A DNA stretch of 64,000 bases, taken from positions 1-64,000 of the forward strand of contig JAABTQ010000005.1 of NCBI GenBank assembly GCA_011389745.1, written 5' to 3'. Source of the DNA: Desulfobacteraceae bacterium. GTDB lineage: Bacteria > Desulfobacterota > Desulfobacteria > Desulfobacterales > SKZT01. The first letter of the stretch is position 1; each line of letters starts with the position of its first letter. The position numbers and the translations under genes were made by a program. Positions 17,708 through 27,674 of this stretch are shown here, one piece after another. The notes below the pieces were generated by a model. The model ran no database searches and was not told where the DNA came from. It saw only the letters and a program-made list of their open reading frames with translations.

Positions 17708-18700
17708 TCAGGAAAGCCTCTGAAGAATTGTGTTTATGGCTTCCTGGGCGGCTTCCTGAATAACGCTGCTGACATTTTCCTTCAAAAGGGTATCAATAAA
17801 TGAAAGGGTCTCTATGTTTCCTGTTTCACCCAATATATAAAGCATATCGCCTTTTACCGGATCTTCGAGAACCGGAAATCTTTCCCATAAAAATTTTTCC
17901 AATTGAACAGACAGTCCATGATCTTGAAAGATCATTTCTTCCACGGCAGCCATGGCTCCTAATCGGACCGTCCATTTATTGTGAATTAAAAGATCCATAA
18001 AATTAGGAAAAATAAACCCTTTTTGTACCATCATTTCAGCTACTTTAGAGGCTAACCCCTCCTGAAGCATCTTTTTTAATGACTCCGTACTGAGTTGGGC
18101 AGGATCACGGTTTTCAATAATCCTGATGATTTCATCCAGATCAACAGCGCCGGTCCAGCTAAAAGATTGATCCAGGAAAGTAGTGGGAACCGATCGAATC
18201 CCTCTGGCCGAAGCCAGGTCCGGAAATAAAGTCGCATCAATAACCGAAATCCGAATCAACTTGCCGGCAAATGCAAGCGGTGTCAATGCCTTTACAGTGA
18301 TGGGGCAAAATGGGCATTTGAGAGCAATAAACAGGTCAATTGAGGCTGCTGAAGTAAGTGCGGACAGCCTTTCCGTCATGTCAGTCACAACCTGATTTTC
18401 CTTGGCAATGCCTGACATTTTCATAGCCGTTAAAAATGGCTCCAGTTCCAGCCCCAGTGGAACAGCATGGTATTGAAGAGAGTTTCCGATAATAATTGCC
18501 GGAAGTTCCGTCTCATCATCTGTTTGTTCTTTTTTTATGATAACAGAGGGTACAAGATGAGACAGAGTTTCTCCAAATTCCTGAATTCTGGAGGATTGTG
18601 AATGATGACTCACCTTAAGGGTAATTTGAATCCCGGTGTCGGCGATTTCATGTTTGAAATTTGCGATTTGTTGTTTTTCCTGAGGTGTCATTTTTTCCAT
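17708..18700 (-). CDS. Thioredoxin-fold (PDO/AhpF-NTD-like) protein with HEAT-like tail
   Basis: This 330-residue cytoplasmic protein appears to have two thioredoxin folds. The first (about 1-105) lacks a CxxC. The second (about 110-200) has KCPFCPITVKAL, with C129 and C132 as the redox pair, and the cis-Pro loop at VPTTF (170-174). The arrangement resembles the N-terminal domain of AhpF. Residues 205-330 are helical repeats of HEAT type, with RLGAMAAVEEMI and VIQEAAQEAINTIL. The frame is open further upstream, but ATG 18700 sits one base after the stop of the reductase-like gene and is chosen by coupling. It is the likely electron acceptor of that flavoprotein. Confidence 0.75.
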   Translation of the reverse strand: MEKMTPQEKQQIANFKHEIADTGIQITLKVSHHSQSSRIQEFGETLSHLVPSVIIKKEQTDDETELPAIIIGNSLQYHAVPLGLELEPFLTAMKMSGIAKENQVVTDMTERLSALTSAASIDLFIALKCPFCPITVKALTPLAFAGKLIRISVIDATLFPDLASARGIRSVPTTFLDQSFSWTGAVDLDEIIRIIENRDPAQLSTESLKKMLQEGLASKVAEMMVQKGFIFPNFMDLLIHNKWTVRLGAMAAVEEMIFQDHGLSVQLEKFLWERFPVLEDPVKGDMLYILGETGNIETLSFIDTLLKENVSSVIQEAAQEAINTILQRLS

Positions 18701-18701
18701 G

Positions 18702-19613
18702 TTAATGTTTTTTGGCATAGGCTGCAGCTTCCAATCCGGCAATACAGCCTTCCCCCACAGCCTTGGCCACCTGCCAGGGAGGACCACAGATATCACCTGC
18801 CGCATATACGCCCGGGATATTGGTTTCCTGTTTCTTATTAGTAACAATATATTTAAAGTTTTCCGGATCCAGTGTAACACCCAGTTTAGATGCAAGCTCC
18901 AACGCACCCTTGGCTCCCAGTTCGATAAAAACACCGTCAGCATTCAAAATCTCGCCATTGTCCATGACGATGCGTTCAAGGTTGTTTTGACCATCGATAG
19001 CCTTAACCCAGCGACCGGAGTGTGCAATAATATCACTTTGTTCCACCTGATTTTTGAGAGAATCATTAACAAGAAGTTCCTGATATATCAGATGGACTTG
19101 TTCAGCTATCAGCAAGAGCGTCATGGCACCGGATGCTGCGGCACTTTCATTGCCCACCACCGCCACGGTCTGTCCTTTAAAAAATCCCCCGTCACAGTCA
19201 ACACAGTAACTGACACCTTTTCCCAGGAATTCTTTTTCTCCGGGTACATTCAACCGGTTCCTCGAAATTCCCATGGATAGTATCAATGCCTTAGTTTTCA
19301 GAATTTTTTCGGACTCGATGAGCACATTAAAATGTCCGTCATTATCATTGCCTATATCCAAAACGTCTTCTTCGTAAAAAACGGCTCCGGATCGAAGCGC
19401 CTGCTGTTTTCCCTGCTCGAGCAAGTCATTGCCCATCATTTTGTTATCCATACAGCAGTAGTTTTCCAGATGCGCCCTGTTCAAAGAGCTGTTTTTGAGT
19501 TTTCCCAGGACGGCAACATTTGCTTTCCGACGTCCTGCATGAAGAGCCGCCTGCAATCCGGCAGGCCCGGAACCGATAATAACAATATCATAATCAATCG
19601 TTACTTTTTCCAT
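18702..19613 (-). CDS. Thioredoxin-reductase-like flavoprotein lacking NADPH motifs
   Basis: This 303-residue protein has the low-molecular-weight thioredoxin reductase fold. The FAD dinucleotide motif is IIGSGPAG (13-19), the redox pair is CVDC (C137, C140) and the C-terminal FAD motif is YAAGDICGPPWQVAKAVGEG. The second nucleotide site, normally GxGxxA, reads VVGNESAAAS (152-161), and the HRRxxxR loop that binds the NADPH phosphate reads IYQELLV. Both changes resemble NADPH-independent reductases such as the ferredoxin-dependent FFTR type; that assignment is inference. ATG 19613 has GGAGGT 5 nt away. It lies 37 bp after prs and is coupled to the thioredoxin-fold gene. Confidence 0.8.
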   Translation of the reverse strand: MEKVTIDYDIVIIGSGPAGLQAALHAGRRKANVAVLGKLKNSSLNRAHLENYCCMDNKMMGNDLLEQGKQQALRSGAVFYEEDVLDIGNDNDGHFNVLIESEKILKTKALILSMGISRNRLNVPGEKEFLGKGVSYCVDCDGGFFKGQTVAVVGNESAAASGAMTLLLIAEQVHLIYQELLVNDSLKNQVEQSDIIAHSGRWVKAIDGQNNLERIVMDNGEILNADGVFIELGAKGALELASKLGVTLDPENFKYIVTNKKQETNIPGVYAAGDICGPPWQVAKAVGEGCIAGLEAAAYAKKH

Positions 19614-19650
19614 ATCCACCTCCAATTCGAATTTTTCAGTCTTCTTAGTT

Positions 19651-20556
19651 TTATACATTAAGTCTTCTGATGGCATTGGCAAGAAGCGTTTTAAGGCCGA
19701 CCACATGGATTGGGAGCGGAAGTTGATCTTTATTTTGTAAAATACTGTCCGTGACGATAATTTTGGAAACCGGAAATGAGGATATCCTTCCGGGACCATC
19801 ACCCACAAACAACCCATGGGTAGCGACAAGAATAATTTCAGGCCTGCACTTTTGGGCAATAAGGGCATCCATTGCCCTGATCATGGTTCCGGCGGTGCTG
19901 ATCATATCATCAACCAGAATCGGGCTGTATCCGGACACATCTCCAACGATATTTCTGATGGACACCTTGTCGCCGCTTTCGCGAACTTTATAAATGTATG
20001 CCACAGGGATATCTAAAATGTCAGCATAGGTATTGGCAAGTTTTGCAGCACCAAGGTCGGGGGCTACAAGAACCGGGTTATCGGGAAGCGACTTTTTCAG
20101 TGTTTCCGCGATCAGTTCAATGGCTGACAGGTGTTCAACCGGTACTGAAAAAAAGCCTTCAAGGGTAGGTTTATGAAGGTCAACACTAATGATTCTATCC
20201 AGACCGATAGAAAGGATATTGGCAGCAACGCGACCCCCGACGGGTTCACCCTGAGCACTTCTTCTGTCCTGCCTGGCGTAACCCAGGTAAGGAATAACAC
20301 CCGTAATGTGGGCGGCCCCTGATCGCCTTGCGGCATCCGACAGCAAAAGCAGCTCCAGTAAATTTTCGGCTACTGGGGGGCTTGTGGGTTGAATCAGATA
20401 GACATCACAGCCCAGAAGGTCTTCCAGAATCTCCACATGGATTTCTCCATCCGGAAAACTGTCAATTTTGCATTGTCCCAATTTCAAACTGAGAACTTGT
20501 GAAATATGCAGTGCCAGAACCGGATTGGCCCTGCCTGATATTAGAATTGGCTTCAT
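19651..20556 (-). CDS. prs: Ribose-phosphate pyrophosphokinase (PRPP synthetase)
   Basis: This 301-residue enzyme makes PRPP from ribose 5-phosphate and ATP. The catalytic flexible loop is visible as GYARQDRRSAQGEPVGG, the metal-binding DLHKPTLEGFF follows, and the PRPP loop is VDDMISTAGT. It is shorter than the usual 310-320 residues and differs in several conserved positions, for example SAQGEPV where RSREPI is usual. It may therefore be a second, divergent copy. It is the first gene of a three-gene minus-strand set with the two redox genes. Confidence 0.88.
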   Translation of the reverse strand: MKPILISGRANPVLALHISQVLSLKLGQCKIDSFPDGEIHVEILEDLLGCDVYLIQPTSPPVAENLLELLLLSDAARRSGAAHITGVIPYLGYARQDRRSAQGEPVGGRVAANILSIGLDRIISVDLHKPTLEGFFSVPVEHLSAIELIAETLKKSLPDNPVLVAPDLGAAKLANTYADILDIPVAYIYKVRESGDKVSIRNIVGDVSGYSPILVDDMISTAGTMIRAMDALIAQKCRPEIILVATHGLFVGDGPGRISSFPVSKIIVTDSILQNKDQLPLPIHVVGLKTLLANAIRRLNV

Positions 20557-20639
20557 GGCTTCAACCTCCCCCTGTTTAATACAACGCAGAAATCTTCATA
20601 AGTGGGTTTTGAGGTCATTAAAAAATTCTCCGGTTTTGA

Positions 20640-23600
20640 CTATTCCAGCACCTCACGTATTTTGACAGCCAGTTCCTTTTTGGAAAAAGGCTTCTGGATA
20701 AAATGAACGCCTTCATCAAGAATACCCCGATGAGCGATGACGTTGGCTGGATAGCCGGACATGAACAAACACTTCAGGTTAGGGTAAAGAGGTAACAAAC
20801 GGCCGGCAAGATCCCAACCATTAATATCAGGCATAACCACGTCGGTTATGAGCAAGTGGATCTCCCCGGAATGTTCCCTGGCCACCCGGATGGCTTCATT
20901 CGGAGTATTGGCGGTCAGAACCGAATAACCCAGGCCATCAAGAATTTTCACGGTAAGTTTCAGAATCGAAACTTCATCCTCCACGACCAACACGCTTTCA
21001 CCATGACTTATTGGGACTTCCGGGGCACTTTTTACAGTAGTATCCGTGGCCGCATCCGAGTTTCGTGATAAATAAATTTTAAAGGTTGTTCCTTTTCCAG
21101 GTTCGCTGTAGACATTGATGAACCCATTGTTCTGATTGACAATACCATACACGGTAGACAATCCCAGGCCGGTGCCTTGTCCTACTCCCTTTGTAGTAAA
21201 AAACGGGTCGAAAATTTTATCAAGGATTTCCTTTTCCATGCCGCAACCATCATCACTGATGGATAGCATGACATACTCGCCAGGTATGAACCCCCTATGG
21301 TCATTGCAGTAGTCATTGTCAAAACATTTGTTTCCCGACTCGATAGTTATTTTACCTGTATCTTTAATCGCATCCCTGGCATTGACACACAGGTTTGCGA
21401 GAATCTGTTCGACCTGTGCAGGGTCCATTTTTACCGTCCACAAATCAGTTCCGGGCATCCAGGCCAAATCAATGTCCTCGCCGATAAGCCTTCGCAATAT
21501 TCTTAGCATACTTTCAACGGTTTTGTTCAGATCTAATACTTTAGGTGCAACAGTCTGCTTTCGGGCAAAAGCCAGCAATTGCCGGGTAATGTCAGCGGAA
21601 CGTTTAGCGGCCGTAAGAATTTCCTGCAGATCGTCATACAGCGGTTCATCCGCATTTACCTTATCCATGGCCAGCTCGGTAAAACCGATGATCACACCCA
21701 GCATATTATTGTAATCATGAGCCACTCCACCGGCCAATCGTCCGATCGATTCCATCTTTTGGGCCTGCTGAAACTGGGCCAGCAACATGAGATGCTCAGT
21801 AATATCATGAGCCACTGCCACGTAATTGATGATTTTTCCTGAATGATCTTTTACTGATGAAATTGTCAACTCCTCGGTATAAAATATTCCGTCTTTGTTT
21901 TTGTTTATCATACGCCCTTTCCAGGTCTCACCGCTGGAAAGGGCTTTCCACATCTCTCGGTAAAATGTTTTGTCCTGTTGACCGCTTTTGAGGATACGAG
22001 GAGTTTGTCCAATGACTTCTTCTTTGGTATATCCGGTAATTCTTTCGAAGGCCGGGTTGACATACTGGATAGTGCCGTCAGGGTCGGTAATAAAAATGAT
22101 TTCGCCGGCATGCTCGATGGCCGCAATCAGCCGGTCACGGTCGGATTCGGCATGTTTACGTTCGGTGATGTCCCTGACAATACTTAAAACCACCGGGCTA
22201 CCTCGATATGTCAACCGGCTTGAACTGATTTCCACCGGAATGACAGACCCGTGTTTAGTTCTGTGCCGGGTTTCAAAGATCTGCTGTTTGTCCGTTTTCA
22301 TCCCTTCAACTAACCTTTTGATTTCTTCATTGGTCAAATATGGATCAATATCCTCAGGGCCCATGGAAAACAACTCTTTTCTGGAATAGCCCAGGACCTT
22401 AACAGCGGTTTTATTCACCTCAACAAACTTTCCATCGAAACCGATCACAAAAACAGCGTCATTCATCCCGTCGATCAAGTCTTTATATTCCTTTTCCCGC
22501 TGTTTTTGTTCAGTTAAATCCTGAGTAATATTCATCACTTCCAGAACATTTCCCTTTTCATTGAAAAGTGGTACGCAGGTTATTTTTAGATTGCGAATCC
22601 CGATTTTAGTCAATAAAAGGTCGGTTTCCAGAAATTGAATTCTACCTGTGTCAAGTGCTTTCTGAAGAATGGGCAGATAGGTTTGATAAACTTCCTTCGG
22701 CCAGATCTCTTCATCACGCTTTCCGATAAGATCAGATAAAGGACGTCCGATGAGTCGCAACGCCACCCCGTTAATAAACTGGATTTTTAAGTCAGGATCA
22801 TAGATTGCAACCATATCCGGGATATTCTCCAGTGCCCGGTGAAACCTCTCCTCACTTCTTCGTAGTGATTTTTCCGCACGATAGGCTTCTGTCACATCCC
22901 GAAAAACCAGGACCACGCCATTGATGTATTCGTGGGGATCCCTGATGGGTGCTGCACTAAAGGTAATATGGTATTCAGAACCGTTTCTTGCATTGAGCAG
23001 TGTGTGTGTGTCCGAACCGATAAAATTACCTTCGATCAGCACCTTTTTCGCTGGATCATCAATGTGCTCAAGGGTTTGTGGATTGACTAAATCGAAGATA
23101 TCCATCAAAAATTTTCCTCGGGCTTTCTCATTTTTCCAACCTGTGAGCGTCTCGGCCACGGGGTTCATCAAAACAACCCTGCCTTTCAGATCTGTAGATA
23201 TGACGGCATCACCAATAGATTGCAACGTAATATCCAGATTTTGCTTGGTTTGTTGCAGGTCCGCGACAAAACGAATGGCTGAAACCTGATCCGACAAAAT
23301 CTTGCCCACAAGAATTGTCGCCAGTGGATACAACAGCATCACAGGGGGACCAATTCGCTTCACAACAGATATGGCGATGGCTGAGGGCAATGCGAACATC
23401 ATGGCAAGCATTGCCAGATGCACAGCAATACCAAAAAGATAAAGCTGTTTGATGGACGGCGTCTCTTCTTCAGGCTTCAGCAAAAACCGCATCATTAAAC
23501 CGATTCCTGTTGATGACACAATAACCAGCACACCCATGAGCATACCCACACCACCCAGCCAGATACGGCACCCGATGGTCATTAGAGCCGCCAAAATTGC

Positions 23601-23840
23601 AGCCAAAGGACCGTAGAAAAGGGCACATAGGCTGACCATGACAGACCGACCGTCAAAGATAAGACCCGAACCCATGTCTAAAGGACGTAACATTCCGATA
23701 ACGGCTGCTCCGCCGAACAAAAGACCCTGCATCAAAACACCCATCCGGGTATGCCTTGGAAGGCGTTGCTCAATAAAGCCGGAAACAATGCTGAGAGCCA
23801 CCAGTAAAGCCAGATTGAAAATCAGGTCGATATAGATCAT
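20640..23840 (-). CDS. Hybrid histidine kinase: 5TM sensor, four PAS domains, receiver
   Basis: This 1066-residue membrane sensor begins with a 5TM-LYT-type multi-helix region (about 1-190). Four PAS domains follow (about 195-690), each ending near an [22 protein letters not shown] or VAHDITEH linker. The HisKA region has [16 protein letters not shown] with the phospho-acceptor His. The ATPase domain has [15 protein letters not shown] and [13 protein letters not shown]. The C-terminal receiver (948-1066) has the phospho-Asp at about D1000 in LLITDVVMP. No DNA-binding output is present, so phosphotransfer to another regulator is implied. It is divergent from hutU, which may be chance. Confidence 0.9.
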   Translation of the reverse strand: MIYIDLIFNLALLVALSIVSGFIEQRLPRHTRMGVLMQGLLFGGAAVIGMLRPLDMGSGLIFDGRSVMVSLCALFYGPLAAILAALMTIGCRIWLGGVGMLMGVLVIVSSTGIGLMMRFLLKPEEETPSIKQLYLFGIAVHLAMLAMMFALPSAIAISVVKRIGPPVMLLYPLATILVGKILSDQVSAIRFVADLQQTKQNLDITLQSIGDAVISTDLKGRVVLMNPVAETLTGWKNEKARGKFLMDIFDLVNPQTLEHIDDPAKKVLIEGNFIGSDTHTLLNARNGSEYHITFSAAPIRDPHEYINGVVLVFRDVTEAYRAEKSLRRSEERFHRALENIPDMVAIYDPDLKIQFINGVALRLIGRPLSDLIGKRDEEIWPKEVYQTYLPILQKALDTGRIQFLETDLLLTKIGIRNLKITCVPLFNEKGNVLEVMNITQDLTEQKQREKEYKDLIDGMNDAVFVIGFDGKFVEVNKTAVKVLGYSRKELFSMGPEDIDPYLTNEEIKRLVEGMKTDKQQIFETRHRTKHGSVIPVEISSSRLTYRGSPVVLSIVRDITERKHAESDRDRLIAAIEHAGEIIFITDPDGTIQYVNPAFERITGYTKEEVIGQTPRILKSGQQDKTFYREMWKALSSGETWKGRMINKNKDGIFYTEELTISSVKDHSGKIINYVAVAHDITEHLMLLAQFQQAQKMESIGRLAGGVAHDYNNMLGVIIGFTELAMDKVNADEPLYDDLQEILTAAKRSADITRQLLAFARKQTVAPKVLDLNKTVESMLRILRRLIGEDIDLAWMPGTDLWTVKMDPAQVEQILANLCVNARDAIKDTGKITIESGNKCFDNDYCNDHRGFIPGEYVMLSISDDGCGMEKEILDKIFDPFFTTKGVGQGTGLGLSTVYGIVNQNNGFINVYSEPGKGTTFKIYLSRNSDAATDTTVKSAPEVPISHGESVLVVEDEVSILKLTVKILDGLGYSVLTANTPNEAIRVAREHSGEIHLLITDVVMPDINGWDLAGRLLPLYPNLKCLFMSGYPANVIAHRGILDEGVHFIQKPFSKKELAVKIREVLE

Positions 23841-23891
23841 ATTTAAGGATAGTTCCTTATGATGAACGGTTCATTCTGATTGGTTAGCGAA

Positions 23892-23921
23892 GGGATAGTG
23901 TCAGTTTTTAACTTTTGTCAA
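23892..23921 (-). promoter_or_regulatory. Candidate promoter of the 5TM-PAS kinase gene
   Basis: On the minus strand a perfect TTGACA (23916-23921) is followed after 18 bp by TATCCC (23892-23897). It lies 52 bp upstream of the kinase start at 23840. The -10 is weak, so confidence is moderate. Confidence 0.4.
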
Positions 23922-23955
23922 CCTTTTTTTGAAAACAAATGGCTATATTTATAAT

Positions 23956-23984
23956 TTGACACCGGTAACCCAAAGGGTTAGTTT
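23956..23984 (+). promoter_or_regulatory. hutU promoter with inverted-repeat operator candidate
   Basis: TTGACA (23956-23961) is followed by a 17-bp spacer and TAGTTT (23979-23984), 34 bp before the GTG start. The spacer holds a perfect inverted repeat, TAACCC AAA GGGTTA (23966-23980), that reaches into the -10. A protein bound there would block RNA polymerase. This suggests repression of histidine degradation, but the regulator is not identified in the window. Confidence 0.45.
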
Positions 23985-24017
23985 TCAAATGTTTGATGAA
24001 TGAGGAGGGGCATTACC

Positions 24018-26042
24018 GTGATAAATAATGATCTTATCCAGAAGTCCATGAAAATCAGGATTGAGAATCCGTTGCCGGAAATGCCGGTTTTTGAGGAAGG
24101 GATCCGAAGGGCTCCTGATCGCGGATTTCGCCTGACGCCAGGTCAAACCATTACTGCTATCAAAAATGCCTTGCGTTATATTCCTGATCAGTTTCATTCA
24201 GTTTTAATACCCGAGTTTTTAAATGAGCTGAAAACCCGTGGACGGATTTACGGGTACCGGTTTCGGCCTGAAGGCCCGATCAAAGCCTTGCCCGTGGACC
24301 ATTACAAGGGCAAATGCCTTGCAGGCAGAGCCATTCAGGTGATGATCGACAACAATCTCGATGTTGACGTGGCCTTGTATCCTTATGAACTGGTGACATA
24401 CGGGGAAACGGGAAGTGTATGCCAGAACTGGATGCAGTACCGGCTGATTAAGAAATATCTGGAAGAACTCACCAAGGAACAGACATTGGTGATGCAGTCC
24501 GGGCACCCCTTGGGCCTTTTCAGATCTTCTCCTGAAAACCCTCGGGTCATCATCACCAACGGATTGATGGTGGGCTTGTACGACAACCCTGATGACTGGG
24601 AAATAGCGGCCCAGATGGGGGTTTCTTCCTATGGACAGATGACCGCCGGAGGATGGATGTATATCGGCCCACAGGGTATCGTGCATGGCACTTATAATAC
24701 TCTTTTAAATGCCGGGCGCAAGATGTGTAAAGTACCATCAGATTCCAATCTTGCCGGTCTTCTTTTTGTCTCCTCGGGACTTGGCGGCATGAGCGGCGCT
24801 CAGCCCAAAGCGGCTGAAATCGCCGGATCTGTCTCAATCATCGCGGAAGTAGATTATTCCCGTATCAAAACCCGTCATTCCCAGGGATGGGTGGATCATG
24901 TTTCCGACGATCCTGATCATCTTTTCAAGCAGGCCGCCAATGCAATTGAAACCAAAAGGCCTTTGTCCATGGCCTTTTATGGAAATATTGTGGATCTTCT
25001 GGAATACGTGGTTAAACACAATATCCATATTGATCTGCTTTCCGACCAGACCTCATGCCATGCCGCTTATGAAGGCGGATACTGCCCCCAGGGAATTACT
25101 TTTGAGGAACGAACAAGGTTGTTGGCCTCGGATCGCAAACATTTTCGACAAATGGTGGACCAGAGCCTTCAACGTCATTTCGCACTCATTGAAATCCTTG
25201 CGAAGCGCGGAGTTTTTTTCTTTGACTATGGCAATGCTTTTTTAAAAGCAGTCTTTGATACCGGTATGAAAAGAATTGCCAGGAACGGGTATGATACCAA
25301 AGACGGCTTTATCTTTCCCTCCTATTTTGAAAACATTATGGGACCGATTTTTGATTACGGTTATGGTCCTTTTCGATGGGTTTGTCTCAGTGGAAAATCT
25401 GAAGATCTCGCCAAAACCGACAGGGCTGCTATGGCATGTATCGATCCGAATCGGAGACCGGAGGATCGAGACAATTGGAACTGGATTCGCAATGCTGATA
25501 AAAATCGTCTTGTCGTGGGAAGTCAGGCCAGGATTTTATATCAGAATGAAGAGGGGCGAATACGCATTGCCCTGAAGTTCAATGAAATGGTAAGATCAGG
25601 TTTGATCGGCCCGATCATGCTGGGCCGGGACCACCATGATCCTGGCGGGGCTGATTCTCCATTTCGGGAAACCGCCAACATCCTGGACGGATCCAATGTA
25701 ACTGCCGACATGGCTTCCCACTGTTTTGCCGGAAATGCTGCACGCGGCATGACTATGGCAGTGCTCCACAACGGTGGAGGCACCGGAATCGGAAAGGCCG
25801 TTAACAGCGGGTTCGGACTGGTGCTCGATGGAAGCGAAAGGGTGGATCGAATCATTCGCTCGGCCATATCATGGGATGTCATGGGTGGCGTGGCTAGGCG
25901 AAGTTGGGCACGTAATCCCAATGCCATGGAAACAGCCATATTACACAATCAGAATAACGCGGATGACTGTCAAATTACCATTCCCTATTTGAGCGATGAC
26001 AGCATGGTTAAACAGGCGGTAACAAAACTGTTTAAAAATTGA
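24018..26042 (+). CDS. hutU: Urocanate hydratase (long form)
   Basis: This NAD-dependent enzyme converts urocanate to imidazolonepropionate, step two of histidine breakdown. It has 674 residues from GTG 24018, close to the length of the animal enzyme and longer than the roughly 555 of the Pseudomonas form. Recognisable regions include QTITAIKNALRYIP, MTAGGWMYIGPQGIVHGTY, LSDQTSCHAAYEGGYCP, and GRDHHDPGGADSPFRETANI near the C-terminal part. The upstream ATG 24000 overlaps the strong AGGAGGGG site at 24003-24010, which points 7 nt on to the GTG, so the GTG start is chosen. It heads the plus-strand hut cluster. Confidence 0.95.
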   Translation: MINNDLIQKSMKIRIENPLPEMPVFEEGIRRAPDRGFRLTPGQTITAIKNALRYIPDQFHSVLIPEFLNELKTRGRIYGYRFRPEGPIKALPVDHYKGKCLAGRAIQVMIDNNLDVDVALYPYELVTYGETGSVCQNWMQYRLIKKYLEELTKEQTLVMQSGHPLGLFRSSPENPRVIITNGLMVGLYDNPDDWEIAAQMGVSSYGQMTAGGWMYIGPQGIVHGTYNTLLNAGRKMCKVPSDSNLAGLLFVSSGLGGMSGAQPKAAEIAGSVSIIAEVDYSRIKTRHSQGWVDHVSDDPDHLFKQAANAIETKRPLSMAFYGNIVDLLEYVVKHNIHIDLLSDQTSCHAAYEGGYCPQGITFEERTRLLASDRKHFRQMVDQSLQRHFALIEILAKRGVFFFDYGNAFLKAVFDTGMKRIARNGYDTKDGFIFPSYFENIMGPIFDYGYGPFRWVCLSGKSEDLAKTDRAAMACIDPNRRPEDRDNWNWIRNADKNRLVVGSQARILYQNEEGRIRIALKFNEMVRSGLIGPIMLGRDHHDPGGADSPFRETANILDGSNVTADMASHCFAGNAARGMTMAVLHNGGGTGIGKAVNSGFGLVLDGSERVDRIIRSAISWDVMGGVARRSWARNPNAMETAILHNQNNADDCQITIPYLSDDSMVKQAVTKLFKN

Positions 26043-26046
26043 AAAC

Positions 26047-26102
26047 AGGAGTGCGAAAATCTTATTTTCGCATCTTTTGCAAAAAAAGATTTTCGCACTC
26101 CT
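26047..26102. repeat. 17-bp perfect inverted repeat between hutU and hutI
   Basis: Arms AGGAGTGCGAAAATCTT (26047-26063) and its exact complement (26086-26102) enclose a 22-nt loop that contains a second ATTTTCGCA motif. It starts 5 bp after the hutU stop. No U-run follows, so it is more likely an mRNA-stabilising or processing hairpin, or a dispersed repeat, than a full terminator. Confidence 0.8.
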
Positions 26103-26137
26103 TAAAATCAAAAACTCAGCAGACGAAAAATGAAACC

Positions 26138-27382
26138 ATGACCACCAAACTATTTCATAACGCACGAATTTATACTCCGGTGGATAAAGGCTATCCCAAA
26201 GGCGGGGTTGACCAGAACCATTCACGATTTTATGAAAACGGCGCATTGCTGGTTAAAAATGGTAAGATTGACAGTATTGGAGACACTTCCCAGGTGCTGA
26301 ATGGACTTTTTTCCATACCGATTGACCAGAAAATCGACTGTCATGGTGCCTGCATGATCCCCGGTTTTGTGGACCCTCATACCCATCTTTGCTTTGCTTA
26401 CCGGCGGGAGGAAGAGTTCAATATGCGGATTGCCGGTATGCCATACCTGGAAATCCTCAATCAGGGCGGTGGGATTCTCTCTTCGGTAAAAGCTGTCCAT
26501 GAAGCAACCGAAACCGAACTATTGAAAAACACAATGATCCACGCCCTTTCCGCTCTGTCTTTCGGGACAACCACGGTGGAAATCAAAAGCGGCTATGGTC
26601 TGGATACGCCCAATGAATTAAAAATGCTTCGAGTCATTGAACAGGTCGGACGATATTCCCCTCTGGATGTTGTTCCCACGTTTTTAGGTGCTCATGCTAT
26701 ACCTGAAGACTTTCAGGGAAGGTCCGACGATTTTGTTGACCTGGTGATTGAAGAAATGCTTCCTGCCGTGGCAAAACAAAAAATTGCCCGCTATTGCGAT
26801 GTGTTTTGTGAAAAAGGCGTATTTTCAATCGATCAGGGCCGGAAAATACTCACTGCCGCTAAAATTCTGGGATTGGGTATAAAGATTCATGCGGACGAGG
26901 TGCATGATCTGGGGGGAGCATCTCTTGCTGCTGACCTGGGAGCCATTTCAGCGGATCATCTTCTTGCCGCAGGCACCGGATCCATTGACAAAATGATCAA
27001 AGCGGGAGTCGTGGCCAATCTTTTGCCGGGTACTGCTTACAGTCTTCGAAAACCTTATGCTAAGGCAAGGGAGATGATCAATGCGGGGCTTCCGGTGGCC
27101 CTGGCAACCGATTGCAATCCCGGTTCCAGCTATACGGAATCCATGCCTTTTGTTTTCGGGCTGGCTGTTGTCAACATGATGATGACCCCGCTTGAAGCCC
27201 TAACCGCAGCCACGCTCAACGCGGCGTATGCCGCGGGGATGGCTGATCGGGTGGGAAGTCTCGATGCAGGTAAACAAGCCGATTTTCTTCTACTCGACGG
27301 GGGCACGCCGGCCATTATCGCTTACCACGCGGGAGTCAATCCGGTGATTGCTGTTTACAAATCAGGTGAAAGGGTGAAGTAA
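26138..27382 (+). CDS. hutI: Imidazolonepropionase
   Basis: This 414-residue amidohydrolase-superfamily enzyme opens the imidazolone ring to give N-formimino-L-glutamate. The metal-binding motif is FVDPHTHLCF, followed by the family-typical YRREEEFNMRIAGMPYLEIL, FGTTTVEIKSGYGLD, HADEVHDLGGA, and ATDCNPGSSYTESMPF, which carries the catalytic Asp. The frame is open 33 codons upstream through the hairpin, but the family begins near MTTKLFHNARIYTP, so ATG 26138 is chosen although its ribosome site is weak. Confidence 0.95.
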   Translation: MTTKLFHNARIYTPVDKGYPKGGVDQNHSRFYENGALLVKNGKIDSIGDTSQVLNGLFSIPIDQKIDCHGACMIPGFVDPHTHLCFAYRREEEFNMRIAGMPYLEILNQGGGILSSVKAVHEATETELLKNTMIHALSALSFGTTTVEIKSGYGLDTPNELKMLRVIEQVGRYSPLDVVPTFLGAHAIPEDFQGRSDDFVDLVIEEMLPAVAKQKIARYCDVFCEKGVFSIDQGRKILTAAKILGLGIKIHADEVHDLGGASLAADLGAISADHLLAAGTGSIDKMIKAGVVANLLPGTAYSLRKPYAKAREMINAGLPVALATDCNPGSSYTESMPFVFGLAVVNMMMTPLEALTAATLNAAYAAGMADRVGSLDAGKQADFLLLDGGTPAIIAYHAGVNPVIAVYKSGERVK

Positions 27383-27405
27383 CTTCTTAAAATGTTTGAT
27401 TAGTT

Positions 27406-27478
27406 GGGAAAGATTCTTCGTCGGCCTGAAATTTGGTGCCACCTGATAGACGGTGTGGTTGACCTCCTCAGAATGACA
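27406..27478 (+). repeat. 73-bp direct repeat, copy 1
   Basis: This copy begins GGGAAAGATTCTTCGTCGGC and ends CCTCAGAATGACA. It matches copy 2 at 27602-27674 at all but four positions, offset 196 bp. It lies just after the hutI stop. Confidence 0.9.
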
Positions 27479-27601
27479 TTGGCTTAAAACTTGTCATTCT
27501 GAGGGAGCAACTCGCAGCGGCTCAATGGTTGAAAAGAAAATGTTTCTTCAGATGCTGATTGAAACCACAGCTACTGAAGAATCTCAGGTTTCAAGTGGGC
27601 A

Positions 27602-27674
27602 GGGAAAGATTCTTCGTCAGCCTGAAATATGGTGCCACCTGACAGACGGTGTGGTTGGCCTCCTCAGAATGACA
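27602..27674 (+). repeat. 73-bp direct repeat, copy 2
   Basis: Same element as 27406-27478, with four substitutions. It lies 97 bp before the hutH start. The pair could recombine and delete the 196 bp in between. Confidence 0.9.

Noticed and set aside
18701-18943. A longer start for the thioredoxin-fold gene
   Set aside because: The extra N-terminus overlaps the conserved C-terminal FAD motif of the reductase-like gene in another frame and has no family sequence.
27406-27674. Direct repeats as attachment sites of a small mobile element or as a CRISPR
   Set aside because: There are only two long copies, no gene lies between them, and the motifs match common dispersed repeats.
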